Part shown: positions 25,037-33,443 of the stretch, in pieces
How positions within the stretch are numbered: position 1 is the first letter of the stretch
Layout: each line of letters begins with the position of its first letter
NCBI GenBank assembly: GCA_045631425.1
Contig: JAZQUR010000085.1
Location: forward strand, 1-64,000
Length of the DNA: 64,000 nucleotides
Direction: 5' to 3'
Source of the DNA: Treponema_I sp045631425
Lineage (GTDB): Bacteria; Spirochaetota; Spirochaetia; Treponematales; Treponemataceae
Program-made: the position numbers and the translations under genes
Notes under the pieces: generated by a model
Told to the model about the DNA's origin: nothing
The model's input: only the letters and a program-made list of their open reading frames with translations
The model's database searches: none

Positions 25037-25065
25037 TTGAAAAAACACATATACTCTGTTATTAT
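25037..25065 (+). promoter_or_regulatory. Sigma-70-type promoter of the Na/Pi-type transporter gene
   Basis: TTGAAA (25037-25042), 17 bp, TATTAT (25060-25065). The -10 ends 6 nt before the ATG at 25072 and there is no Shine-Dalgarno, so the transcript is probably leaderless. Confidence 0.75.
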
Positions 25066-25071
25066 CACTTT

Positions 25072-26739
25072 ATGAATGTACTATCGACAATTATGCAGCT
25101 ACTTGGTAGCTTAGGGTTTTTATTGTACGGAATGAAGATGATGAGTGATGGTATTCAAAAGAGTGCCGGAAAAAGTCTTCACAAAGTTTTAGGTCTAATG
25201 ACCAGTAACCGTTTTTTTGCCGTTTTAACAGGTATGTTTGTTACGATGATTATCCAATCATCTGGTGCAACAACTGTTATGGTTGTTTCTTTTGTTAATG
25301 CTGGCTTAATGACTTTAGCACAGTCAGTTGGTGTTATTTTTGGTGCTAATATTGGTACAACAATCACAGCTTGGATTGTTACACTTTTCGGCTTTTCTTT
25401 TAGCATTTCTAGCCTTGCAATTCCAATTTTCGGAATTGGTTATCTAGGCGTTTTTATCAAAAAAATCAAAAAAATCAATTTAACAAATCTTGGCGAAGTT
25501 TTGATGGGCTTTGGTCTTTTATTTTTTGGTCTAGATTTGTTAAAAAATGCAATTCCTGGAATTAACGCAGAAAATGCAGGATTTTTAGTTTCTTTGAACA
25601 ACGGAAGTTTCGGAAGCTTAATGGCTGGTATCGGAATTTCTGCTCTTGTAACAATGTTGCTTCACTCTTCTAGTGCTGTAACTGCGATTGTTATTACAAT
25701 GGCAACCCAAGGATTACTTTCTTGGGAATTTTCTGCTGCTTTAGTTTTAGGTTCAAATATTGGTTCTACAATCGATGCTGTTATGGCTGCTATCGGTACA
25801 AAAGTTAGCGCACGTCGTACAGCTTTAGTTCACGTTTTGTTTAACGTATCCGGTACAATTCTTGCTATTGCATTCCTAAATCCTTTATTATCATTTGTTG
25901 ATTTTATCATTCCTGGACCTGTAATGGAAAGCATCGCAGTTCATATCGCAATGCTTCACACAATTTTCAATACAGCTTGTACAATCTTGTTTATTCCTTT
26001 TGTAAATCAAATTGCTGCTCTTGCAGAAAAATTGATTCAACCAAAGAAAGGCGAAACTCCAACTGTTTACAAATTGGATTTTGTGGCTTCAATGGGTAAA
26101 GGAAATACAGAGTCATATATCATTCGTGCAGAAAAAGAAATTTCAGATATGACAGAAATTGCAACTGAAATGTTTAACTGTGTTCAAAAGGGTCTAAAAG
26201 ACAGATCTGAAGGATTTATCACTGAATACATGGATTTCTTGGCAGCACAAGAAGATTATGCAGATCAAATGCAAGAACAGCTTTCAAAATATCTTGTAGA
26301 AGTTTCAAATCTTCCAATGTCTGATAATTTGAGAAATAACGTTTCTATGATGCTTCGTATTGTTGATGATATCGAAAATATGACAGACGATTGTTATAGT
26401 GTTGCTCTTTTGATTAGACGTTCAATCGAAAAAGACATGACATTCGAAGAAAAAGAAATCGAAAGAATTGGACCTTATATGGATTTGGTTCACTCTTGTT
26501 TGGATTTCGTGAAAGAAAATATCAACAAGCCTTTGTGTGCTGAAAAACTTGCACAGGCCGAAGTTATAGAAGATCAAATTGATACTTATAGAAAACAACT
26601 TAAAAAGATTGCACGCAAAAACCTTGAAAAGGGTAGTGATGTTAGAACAGAGTTGTTGTATCTAGATTTGATTCGTCACGTTGAAAAAATCGGTGACCAC
26701 GCTTTCAGTATTTCAGAAAGTTTAAGCCAAACAAAATAA
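25072..26739 (+). CDS. Na+/phosphate cotransporter family protein with PhoU-like C-terminus
   Basis: A 555-residue protein of the NptA/YjbB-type Na/Pi family. The N-terminal part has eight or more hydrophobic helices and the paired QSSGATT (about 62-68) and HSSSAVT (about 201-207) repeats, each preceding a GANIGTT or GSNIGST motif. The last 200 residues form charged helices typical of a PhoU domain. It likely moves phosphate, inward or outward, driven by sodium. The start codon directly follows a -10 box without a ribosome site. Confidence 0.88.
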   Translation: MNVLSTIMQLLGSLGFLLYGMKMMSDGIQKSAGKSLHKVLGLMTSNRFFAVLTGMFVTMIIQSSGATTVMVVSFVNAGLMTLAQSVGVIFGANIGTTITAWIVTLFGFSFSISSLAIPIFGIGYLGVFIKKIKKINLTNLGEVLMGFGLLFFGLDLLKNAIPGINAENAGFLVSLNNGSFGSLMAGIGISALVTMLLHSSSAVTAIVITMATQGLLSWEFSAALVLGSNIGSTIDAVMAAIGTKVSARRTALVHVLFNVSGTILAIAFLNPLLSFVDFIIPGPVMESIAVHIAMLHTIFNTACTILFIPFVNQIAALAEKLIQPKKGETPTVYKLDFVASMGKGNTESYIIRAEKEISDMTEIATEMFNCVQKGLKDRSEGFITEYMDFLAAQEDYADQMQEQLSKYLVEVSNLPMSDNLRNNVSMMLRIVDDIENMTDDCYSVALLIRRSIEKDMTFEEKEIERIGPYMDLVHSCLDFVKENINKPLCAEKLAQAEVIEDQIDTYRKQLKKIARKNLEKGSDVRTELLYLDLIRHVEKIGDHAFSISESLSQTK

Positions 26740-26798
26740 AAAATAATACATTTTTCATAACAATATTATTTATTTTATGATAAAGAAAAAACATTTTA

Positions 26799-26826
26799 TT
26801 GTTTTTCTGTCATTTATGTATATAAT
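26799..26826 (+). promoter_or_regulatory. Promoter of the first chemoreceptor gene
   Basis: TTGTTT (26799-26804), 16 bp, TATAAT (26821-26826), then 6 nt to the ATG at 26833. Confidence 0.6.
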
Positions 26827-26832
26827 ATTGTT

Positions 26833-28152
26833 ATGAAATTTATTGATAATGTTGTTAACTTGTATAAAGATGAGCCAGTAAATATTGCTCTCAAAAGTAA
26901 AAACTTCTTAATTCTAAACTTGATTTTATCAATCGTTTGTGTTGTTTTACTTCCGGTTTGTATTATTGGAAATCAGTCCGTTGTTCTTCCAATAATTGCT
27001 TTGATTTTTTCTTTTTGTGTATTAAGTTACATTCTTATGATGAAGAAAAAATTCAAAATCGCCATTTCACTTTTCTTCCTTTTACTTGGATTATTACCAT
27101 TTTTTATAGCTTTATCTCAAGAGTCTCAAGTTTATAGAGATGTATATATGTATTTCTTTTTCTGTGGGCCTTTTTTTGTTTTAAGTGCTATTGCAGGATA
27201 TGAGAAACGACAAATTTTGTTAGTTGGTATAATTCAATGGATTTTTGCCCTTATTTACGTTCTAACAAGAGTTTCTCGTATTCCAGATGTTTCATTATCT
27301 AGTGTTTATTTTTGTTTCACAATTGGTTCTGCATTCCATATTATGATTGCATCATTCTTGATGATTAGTTTGAAAGTTGAAACAAAAATTATTGCTGTTT
27401 TGGAAGAAGGTAAAGCTCAAACTGAAAATCAAGTACTCAAGTTGAAATTACTTGTTAACCAAATTTCATTGATTTTGGATTCTGTTCAAAATGTTTCTCA
27501 AACTCTTGGTATGCACACAACATCAATTTCTGGAACAATGGATACTGTAAAACAAGTAAATAGTTCTATTAACAAGATTTCGATGGAAGCAAAAAATCAC
27601 TCTTCATCAGTAAATCAACTTTCTTCAGCTATTGAAAATACAAAATCAGTTTTCAAAAAGAATATGGTTTCTGTTGATAAGTTAAAGCAATCCGCAAAAG
27701 ATGTATTTAACGTAATTTCTGTAATTGAGGATGTTACAGAGCAAACAAATCTTCTTGCAATTAATGCTTCTATTGAAGCGTCTCATGCAGGTGAATTTGG
27801 AAAAGGTTTTATTGTTGTTGCAAATGAAATCAAAACTTTGGCAGAAAAGACAACTGAAAATTCTAAGAAAATCAAAGAAATGCTTGATATTACAAATAGC
27901 GATTTGCAAGATGTAGATTCTGATATGAAGAAAACAATCAGCGAGTTTGAAAATATCACATCTGTTGCAGAAACTGTAAATTATGCATTAACTTCTATTC
28001 TTGAAGGAAGTTCAAAAGTAGCTTATGATGCAGGTCAAATTTCTGATATCATAACAAATTTGATTGATATTTTACGTTCAACAAATGCCGAAATGACAGA
28101 TATTGGTCGAAAAATCACAGATTCAACAATGTCACTTGGTTATTTAGAATAA
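26833..28152 (+). CDS. Methyl-accepting chemotaxis protein with multi-helix membrane input domain, no HAMP
   Basis: A 439-residue chemoreceptor-like protein. The first 190 residues form about six hydrophobic helices with hardly any periplasmic loop, so any signal must be sensed within the membrane or by a partner. No HAMP domain is visible. A coiled-coil signalling region follows, with a recognisable hairpin tip EQTNLLAINASIEASHAGEFGKGF around residues 300-325. The signalling domain is short. It is a single gene, with an apparently leaderless start and a possible terminator behind it. Confidence 0.82.
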   Translation: MKFIDNVVNLYKDEPVNIALKSKNFLILNLILSIVCVVLLPVCIIGNQSVVLPIIALIFSFCVLSYILMMKKKFKIAISLFFLLLGLLPFFIALSQESQVYRDVYMYFFFCGPFFVLSAIAGYEKRQILLVGIIQWIFALIYVLTRVSRIPDVSLSSVYFCFTIGSAFHIMIASFLMISLKVETKIIAVLEEGKAQTENQVLKLKLLVNQISLILDSVQNVSQTLGMHTTSISGTMDTVKQVNSSINKISMEAKNHSSSVNQLSSAIENTKSVFKKNMVSVDKLKQSAKDVFNVISVIEDVTEQTNLLAINASIEASHAGEFGKGFIVVANEIKTLAEKTTENSKKIKEMLDITNSDLQDVDSDMKKTISEFENITSVAETVNYALTSILEGSSKVAYDAGQISDIITNLIDILRSTNAEMTDIGRKITDSTMSLGYLE

Positions 28153-28176
28153 ACTAATATCATTTTTATAGTTAAT

Positions 28177-28264
28177 AAGGCTATGTTTTGATGAAAATTG
28201 GTATACCAGAATTTATTTATGTAAGGAAGGTTTTCAATTTTTTTTATTACGTAGCCTTTTTATT
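28177..28264 (+). terminator. Possible terminator after the first chemoreceptor gene
   Basis: AAGGCTATGT (28177-28186) pairs with ACGTAGCCTT (28249-28258, one G-U), followed by T-rich sequence. An inner GAAAATTG/CAATTTTT pairing shortens the large loop. Confidence 0.5.
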
Positions 28265-28334
28265 TTTTCGTGTAATATTTTCTTTTTAAAAATGATAAAG
28301 TTTCTTTAAAAATACTAAATTTTCTTTATAAATA

Positions 28335-28363
28335 TTGAACAATATTCATGATTTTTGTATAAT
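28335..28363 (+). promoter_or_regulatory. Sigma-70-type promoter of the kor-like operon
   Basis: TTGAAC (28335-28340), 17 bp, TATAAT (28358-28363). The start codon is at 28401 with a GGGGG ribosome site, so this transcript has a normal leader. Confidence 0.8.
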
Positions 28364-28400
28364 TATACCATAGTTGTATTACATAAATTTGGGGGTAAAT

Positions 28401-28616
28401 ATGGCTTCAGGAAAACCAATTATTGCCGTAGAAAAATGTAAAGGATGCGGGCTTTGTATTAGAGCTTGTCCTAAAAATCTATTGGAAATGTCAAAAGATA
28501 CAAACGGTCAGGGTGTTCACTATCCTGTCTGTAATGATGAATCAAAATGTATTGCATGTACATTCTGTGCAACAATGTGCCCAGATGTAGTTATTGAAAT
28601 TGAAAAGGATGCATAA
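28401..28616 (+). CDS. korD: 2-oxoacid:ferredoxin oxidoreductase, ferredoxin-like delta subunit
   Basis: A 71-residue protein with two 4Fe-4S motifs, CKGCGLCIRACP and CIACTFCATMCP. It is the electron-carrying subunit of a four-subunit 2-oxoacid:ferredoxin oxidoreductase. The ATG at 28401 was chosen because TTTGGGGG lies just upstream; the frame from 28374 lacks a site. It is followed by the alpha, beta and gamma genes in close order. Confidence 0.88.
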   Translation: MASGKPIIAVEKCKGCGLCIRACPKNLLEMSKDTNGQGVHYPVCNDESKCIACTFCATMCPDVVIEIEKDA

Positions 28617-28617
28617 T

Positions 28618-29676
28618 ATGAGCAAAAAAATATTAATGAAAGGAAATGAAGCAATTGGTGAAGCAGCAGTTTTAGCTGGCTGTCGTTACTATTTTGCATA
28701 TCCAATTACTCCACAAAACGAAATTCCAGCTTATCTTTCAAAAAGAATGCCAGAAGTTGGTGGAACTTTCTTACAAGCAGAAAGTGAAGTTGCAGCTATT
28801 AACATGGTTATGGGTGCTTCTGCAGCTGGTGCTCGTGTAATGACTTCTTCATCAAGTCCTGGAATTTCTCTAAAACAAGAAGGTATTTCATATCTTTCTG
28901 GAGCTCAACTTCCAGCTGTTATCGTAAACATGATGCGCGGTGGTCCAGGTCTTGGAAACATTGCTGGTGCACAAGGAGATTACTTCCAAGCAACTCGTGG
29001 TGGTGGAAATGGTGATTATCACGTTGTTGTAATTGCTCCAGGAACAGTTCAAGAATTAGCTGATTCAACAATTAAAGCTTTTGAAATTGCAGATAAATAT
29101 CGCGTTGTAGTAATGATTCTAGGTGATGGTTATCTTGGACAAATGGCTGAACCTTGTGTTCTTCCAGAAGAAGTAAAAGATCTTCCAGCAAAACCTTGGG
29201 CATTAACAGGTAAAACAAAAGATAGAGATTCTCACATCATTGCTTCTCTAAAGCTTGGTGGAGATGATACAAAACTTAACAAACACGTAAAATCTCTTGC
29301 TGAAAATTACGCAGAAATCGCTAAAAATGAAGTTCAATACGAAAACTTTATGTGCGATGATGCAGACTTTGTTCTTTGTGCTTACGGAACAAGTGCTCGT
29401 GTTTGTAAAAAAGCTGTAAAAGTTCTACGTGAACAAGGAATTAAGGCAGGTCTTTTCCGCCCAATCACACTATGGCCTTTCCCAGAAAACGAACTAGAAG
29501 CTGCTTGTGAAAATGCTAAAAAAGTTCTAACTGTAGAAATGAGCTTAGGTCAAATGGTTCAAGATGTTCGCATGTATTCTGGAAAGAAAAAAGCTGATCT
29601 TGATTTTTATGGCGAACCAGGTGGGGTAATTCCAAAACTAGATGTAATTGTAGAGAAGGTAAAAAGCTATGTCTAA
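28618..29676 (+). CDS. korA: 2-oxoacid:ferredoxin oxidoreductase alpha subunit (KorA/VorB type)
   Basis: A 352-residue alpha subunit with YPITPQNEIPAYL near residue 27, the SSSSPGISLKQEG segment, and the NMMRGGPGLGNIAGAQGDY loop near 108-126. These fit the KorA/VorB branch that handles 2-oxoglutarate or branched 2-oxoacids, rather than pyruvate:ferredoxin oxidoreductase. The start is one base after korD stops. 2-Oxoglutarate is favoured because the neighbouring genes make succinate, but branched-chain oxoacids cannot be excluded. Confidence 0.85.
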   Translation: MSKKILMKGNEAIGEAAVLAGCRYYFAYPITPQNEIPAYLSKRMPEVGGTFLQAESEVAAINMVMGASAAGARVMTSSSSPGISLKQEGISYLSGAQLPAVIVNMMRGGPGLGNIAGAQGDYFQATRGGGNGDYHVVVIAPGTVQELADSTIKAFEIADKYRVVVMILGDGYLGQMAEPCVLPEEVKDLPAKPWALTGKTKDRDSHIIASLKLGGDDTKLNKHVKSLAENYAEIAKNEVQYENFMCDDADFVLCAYGTSARVCKKAVKVLREQGIKAGLFRPITLWPFPENELEAACENAKKVLTVEMSLGQMVQDVRMYSGKKKADLDFYGEPGGVIPKLDVIVEKVKSYV

Positions 29677-30451
29677 GATATATACATTTCCAAAATCAAT
29701 GAAAGATGTAAAAACTCACTATTGTGGTGGATGTGGACACGGAATCGTTCACAAACTAGTAGCTCAAATCATTGACGAACTAGGAATCCAAGAAGAAGTT
29801 TTACTAACAGCTCCAGTTGGTTGTGCAGTTTTTGCATATAACTATCTTGATGTTGACTCTGTAGAAGCTGCTCACGGTAGAGCTCCTGCTGTTTCAACTG
29901 GTATGAAAAGAGTTCACCCAGACAAAACTGTTATCTGTTACCAAGGTGATGGTGACCTTTTGGCAATCGGTGCTGGTGAAACAATCCACGCTGCAAACCG
30001 CGGTGAAAATATCACAGTTATCTTTATTAATAACGCAATTTACGGTATGACTGGTGGACAAATGGCTCCAACTTCTCTTGTTGGTCAGGTTACAAAAACA
30101 ACTCCATACGGTCGTAAAGCAGAAGACGTTGGATATCCAATTCGTGCTGCTGAAATGATTAACACTCTTGTAGAACCAAAATATATTGAACGCTGTGCAG
30201 TTTACGATGTTAAACATATCAACCAAACAAAGGCTGCTATCAAAAAAGCAATTCAATATCAAAGAGAAGGCAAAGGTTATTCTTTTGTTGAAATCCTTTC
30301 AATGTGTCCAACAAACTGGGGTGTAGAACCAACTGTTGCTGCAGATTGGGTAAAAGACGCAATGGAACCATACTATCCACTAGGTGTTTTACGTGATGTT
30401 CCAGCTGGAATTATTCCAGAAGCTGCTGCTCCAAAAGCAGGTAGAGTGTAA
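29669..30451 (+). CDS. korB: 2-oxoacid:ferredoxin oxidoreductase beta subunit (thiamine-PP binding)
   Basis: A 260-residue beta subunit with HYCGGCGHGIVHKL near 17-30 (cluster and TPP contacts), APVGCAVF, AHGRAPA, and the TPP/Mg2+ motif GDGDLLAIGAGETIHAANRGEN ending in INNAIYGMTGGQ. It carries out oxidative decarboxylation or, with reduced ferredoxin, reductive carboxylation. It overlaps korA by 8 nt. Confidence 0.9.
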   Translation: MSKIYTFPKSMKDVKTHYCGGCGHGIVHKLVAQIIDELGIQEEVLLTAPVGCAVFAYNYLDVDSVEAAHGRAPAVSTGMKRVHPDKTVICYQGDGDLLAIGAGETIHAANRGENITVIFINNAIYGMTGGQMAPTSLVGQVTKTTPYGRKAEDVGYPIRAAEMINTLVEPKYIERCAVYDVKHINQTKAAIKKAIQYQREGKGYSFVEILSMCPTNWGVEPTVAADWVKDAMEPYYPLGVLRDVPAGIIPEAAAPKAGRV

Positions 30452-30469
30452 GGTCGATAGGAGTTCAAA

Positions 30470-31021
30470 ATGACAACAGAAATTATATTTGCAGGTTTTG
30501 GTGGTCAAGGTGTTATTCTTGCTGGTAAAATCTTAACACTTGCTGGAATGAGTGAAGATAAATACGTTTCTCACATTCCTTCTTACGGTGCAGAAATGCG
30601 TGGTGGAACAGCAAACTGTTCTGTAATCGTTTCAGACGATGAAGTAGCTTCTCCAGTTATTGAACACCCAGATGTAGTTGTTGCATTAAACAAACCATCA
30701 ATGGTGAAATTTGAAGCTCAACTAAAAGCTGGTGGATTACTAATTTACAATTCATCACTAATTGATATTAAGCCATCTCGCACAGATATAAAATACATTG
30801 CACTTCCTGCAAACCAAATGGCAGAAGAATGTAACAATGCTCGTGGTGCAAACATGGTTGTTCTTGGATGTCTTGCAAAAGTTATTCCTGGAATGGTAAA
30901 TGTAAGATCCTTTGAATTTGCTCTAGACGAAGCAATTTCAGCCCGTAACAAAAAATTCAACCCAATCAACATTGCAACAATCGAAGCTGCTTTTAACAAA
31001 GACTACGAAATTGTTGGCTAA
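30470..31021 (+). CDS. korC: 2-oxoacid:ferredoxin oxidoreductase gamma subunit
   Basis: A 183-residue gamma subunit with the FAGFGGQGVILAGKIL N-terminal loop, SYGAEMRGGTANCSV and ARGANMVVLGCLA motifs. It completes the korDABC operon, 18 nt after korB, with an AGGAG site. The enzyme needs ferredoxin, which the upstream Hdr-Flx system would reduce if it bifurcates. A strong terminator follows. Confidence 0.9.
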   Translation: MTTEIIFAGFGGQGVILAGKILTLAGMSEDKYVSHIPSYGAEMRGGTANCSVIVSDDEVASPVIEHPDVVVALNKPSMVKFEAQLKAGGLLIYNSSLIDIKPSRTDIKYIALPANQMAEECNNARGANMVVLGCLAKVIPGMVNVRSFEFALDEAISARNKKFNPINIATIEAAFNKDYEIVG

Positions 31022-31041
31022 TATTTATCTATTATGATAGT

Positions 31042-31083
31042 AAAAGCGATATGCTCAACGTAAGAGTGTATCGCTTTTTTTTT
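31042..31083 (+). terminator. Terminator after korC
   Basis: AAAAGCGATATGCTC (31042-31056) pairs with 31064-31078 with two G-U pairs, followed by a long T-run. Confidence 0.88.
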
Positions 31084-31166
31084 AATATTTTATTTGAAAA
31101 ATCTCAAAAATCTCCAAAAATCTATTGTTTTCTCATAATATTTGCCGAAAAAAACGTATAATTTTG

Positions 31167-31195
31167 TTGCGAGATTCAATTTCATATCATAAAAT
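31167..31195 (+). promoter_or_regulatory. Possible promoter of the second chemoreceptor gene
   Basis: TTGCGA (31167-31172), 17 bp, TAAAAT (31190-31195). It lies 40 bp before the GTG start. A GCCGAAAA box at 31144 resembles the -10 half of a flagellar sigma-28 promoter, but no convincing -35 partner is seen. Confidence 0.4.
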
Positions 31196-31235
31196 TATAC
31201 TATTACAGTATTGTATATTTTTAAGGAGTTTTTCA

Positions 31236-33362
31236 GTGAGTAAGAAAGAAAAAACTAAAAAAATAAACCCAAAGAAAAATCAAAAACGAAATAAACGAAG
31301 CCTTGGTGTTGTTATTGTTTTGTCAATGTTGATTTGTCTTTTGGCATCAAATCTATTCATTGCAATTTGTTCTTACAAAATAACAGAAAAAGAACTCGTA
31401 GATTCTGCTTATACAAATATTTATAATCTAATTGATGCAGTTGCTATGGACGTTGATTCCGTAAATGATGGATATTTTTCTTCTTTGGAAGTCTTGTCTC
31501 AAGTTACATTATTTAGAGATACAAATAATACATTACGTCAAAAAACAGATTGGTTAAATGCAATTTCTGCTGTAAACAAAGTATTTGATAATATGATGTT
31601 TATAGATATAAATGGTAATGCTATTGATGAAGTTGGACAAATTAGAAATGACTCGATGGCTCCATATTTTACCGGTGCAGTTCAGGGTAGACGATATGTA
31701 ATGGATCCTACAATGTTCGGTGATCAACTTTTAATGATATATTCTGTTCCAGTTTATGACTTAAAAGCTGATATTTGTGGTGTTTTGTGTGGAATCGTTC
31801 AAGGTCAAACATTAACAAATACTGTAGAAGGTTTATCAATCGGTAATGGAAACCACCCATTCTTAATTAATATGAATACTGGTGTTGTAGTTGCTGACGT
31901 TGCTTTTGATAACGTAAAAAGAAGTGCAAACGTTCTAAAGAATACTACTGGAATAATGCATGACTTGTTGATGGAAGCTTGTGGTGGTGCAAGAGGTGCT
32001 GGGGAAGTTTCTTTTCCAGGAATGGGAGATATGTTTATGGCTTATAGACCAGTTGGTGGAAACTGTTCTTGGGCTATCGTATGTTATGCTCCTCAGTCTG
32101 ACTTTATTGGCGGACTTGCAAGAATTAAAAGTGTAACAGTTGGAGCTGTGCTTGCTAGTATTGTTTTGGTAATTAGTGTAGGGCTTCTTGTAACAGGTAA
32201 GTCAATTAAGCCTCTTAGACTTGTAGAAAACGCAATCCATGAAATTGCTACAGGACATGCAGACTTAACAACTAGAATCGCAGTAAAAACAGATGACGAA
32301 ATTGGTTCTGTGGTTGTTGGTTTTAACCAATTTACAGGAAAGCTTCAGGGAATTGTTAAACAAATAAAAGGTTCGGAAGCAAATCTTTCATCTGCAGGTA
32401 AGAGTCTAGAAAGTATCAGTCAGGAAACTGCTTCTTCTATTACTCAAATTATGGCAAATATTGGAAGTGTAAGTAATCAGATTTTGAACCAAGCTTCTAG
32501 TGTTGAAGAAACAGCTGGTGCAGTTAACGAAATTGCTTCAAATATCGAATCTTTGGAAAGAATGATTGCAAACCAAAGTACTGGTGTTACTCAAGCTTCT
32601 GCTGCTGTAGAACAGATGATTGGAAATATCAGTTCTGTAAATCACTCTGTAGAAAAAATGGCATTTTCTTTTGATGAATTGCTTGATAATACAAAGGTTG
32701 GTTCTCAAAAACAAGCTGACGTTAACGAAAAAATTAAACAAATCGAAGCTCAATCAAAAATCCTACAAGATGCAAACCAAGCTATCGGAACTATTGCTTC
32801 TCAAACAAACTTGTTAGCTATGAACGCTGCAATCGAAGCTGCTCACGCTGGGGACGCTGGTAAGGGATTTAGTGTTGTTGCTGATGAAATTAGAAAACTT
32901 TCTGAAACTTCATCTGCACAAACAAAACGTATTCGTGAAGAATTGAAGAAAATCAAAGAATCAATTGCAAACGTTGTTGATGCTTCTGAAGAATCTAGAA
33001 TTGCATTTAACTCTGTTACAGATAAAATCACTGAAACAGACCAAGTTATTCAGCAAATTAGAGCTGCTATGGAAGAACAAAATACAGGTTCAAGACAGAT
33101 TAGCGAAGCTCTTCACGTAATGAACGATAGTACATCAGAAGTTAGAGTTGCTAGTGCTGAGATGGCTGCAGGAAATAAAGCTATTCTTGATGAAATCCAG
33201 CATCTACAAAACGCAACAATGGCTATCAAAGACAGTGTTCAAGAAATGGAGCTTGGTGCACAACAAATCAACGAAAACGGTGCATCATTATCCGAAGTTA
33301 CAAATGCTGTAAACGATTCTATTGTTCAAATTTCTGAACAAATCGGACAATTCAAAGTATAA
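31236..33362 (+). CDS. Methyl-accepting chemotaxis protein with periplasmic Cache-like domain
   Basis: A 708-residue chemoreceptor. A very basic N-terminus (KKEKTKKINPKKNQKRNKR) precedes the first membrane helix. A Cache-like periplasmic sensor of about 270 residues follows, then a second helix, a HAMP domain (SIKPLRLVENAIHEIATG) and a full methyl-accepting signalling domain with the tip IASQTNLLAMNAAIEAAHAGDAGKGFS. It probably senses a small soluble ligand. The GTG at 31236 has AAGGAG 8 nt upstream; the longer frame from 31125 would put promoter sequence inside the gene. Confidence 0.88.
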   Translation: MSKKEKTKKINPKKNQKRNKRSLGVVIVLSMLICLLASNLFIAICSYKITEKELVDSAYTNIYNLIDAVAMDVDSVNDGYFSSLEVLSQVTLFRDTNNTLRQKTDWLNAISAVNKVFDNMMFIDINGNAIDEVGQIRNDSMAPYFTGAVQGRRYVMDPTMFGDQLLMIYSVPVYDLKADICGVLCGIVQGQTLTNTVEGLSIGNGNHPFLINMNTGVVVADVAFDNVKRSANVLKNTTGIMHDLLMEACGGARGAGEVSFPGMGDMFMAYRPVGGNCSWAIVCYAPQSDFIGGLARIKSVTVGAVLASIVLVISVGLLVTGKSIKPLRLVENAIHEIATGHADLTTRIAVKTDDEIGSVVVGFNQFTGKLQGIVKQIKGSEANLSSAGKSLESISQETASSITQIMANIGSVSNQILNQASSVEETAGAVNEIASNIESLERMIANQSTGVTQASAAVEQMIGNISSVNHSVEKMAFSFDELLDNTKVGSQKQADVNEKIKQIEAQSKILQDANQAIGTIASQTNLLAMNAAIEAAHAGDAGKGFSVVADEIRKLSETSSAQTKRIREELKKIKESIANVVDASEESRIAFNSVTDKITETDQVIQQIRAAMEEQNTGSRQISEALHVMNDSTSEVRVASAEMAAGNKAILDEIQHLQNATMAIKDSVQEMELGAQQINENGASLSEVTNAVNDSIVQISEQIGQFKV

Positions 33363-33443
33363 AATGATAATTGCACTCTAAAAAAGAGTAATTTATGTAA
33401 TATTTCTATTGAGCATCAATCTCATTAGTGATAAAACATAAGT

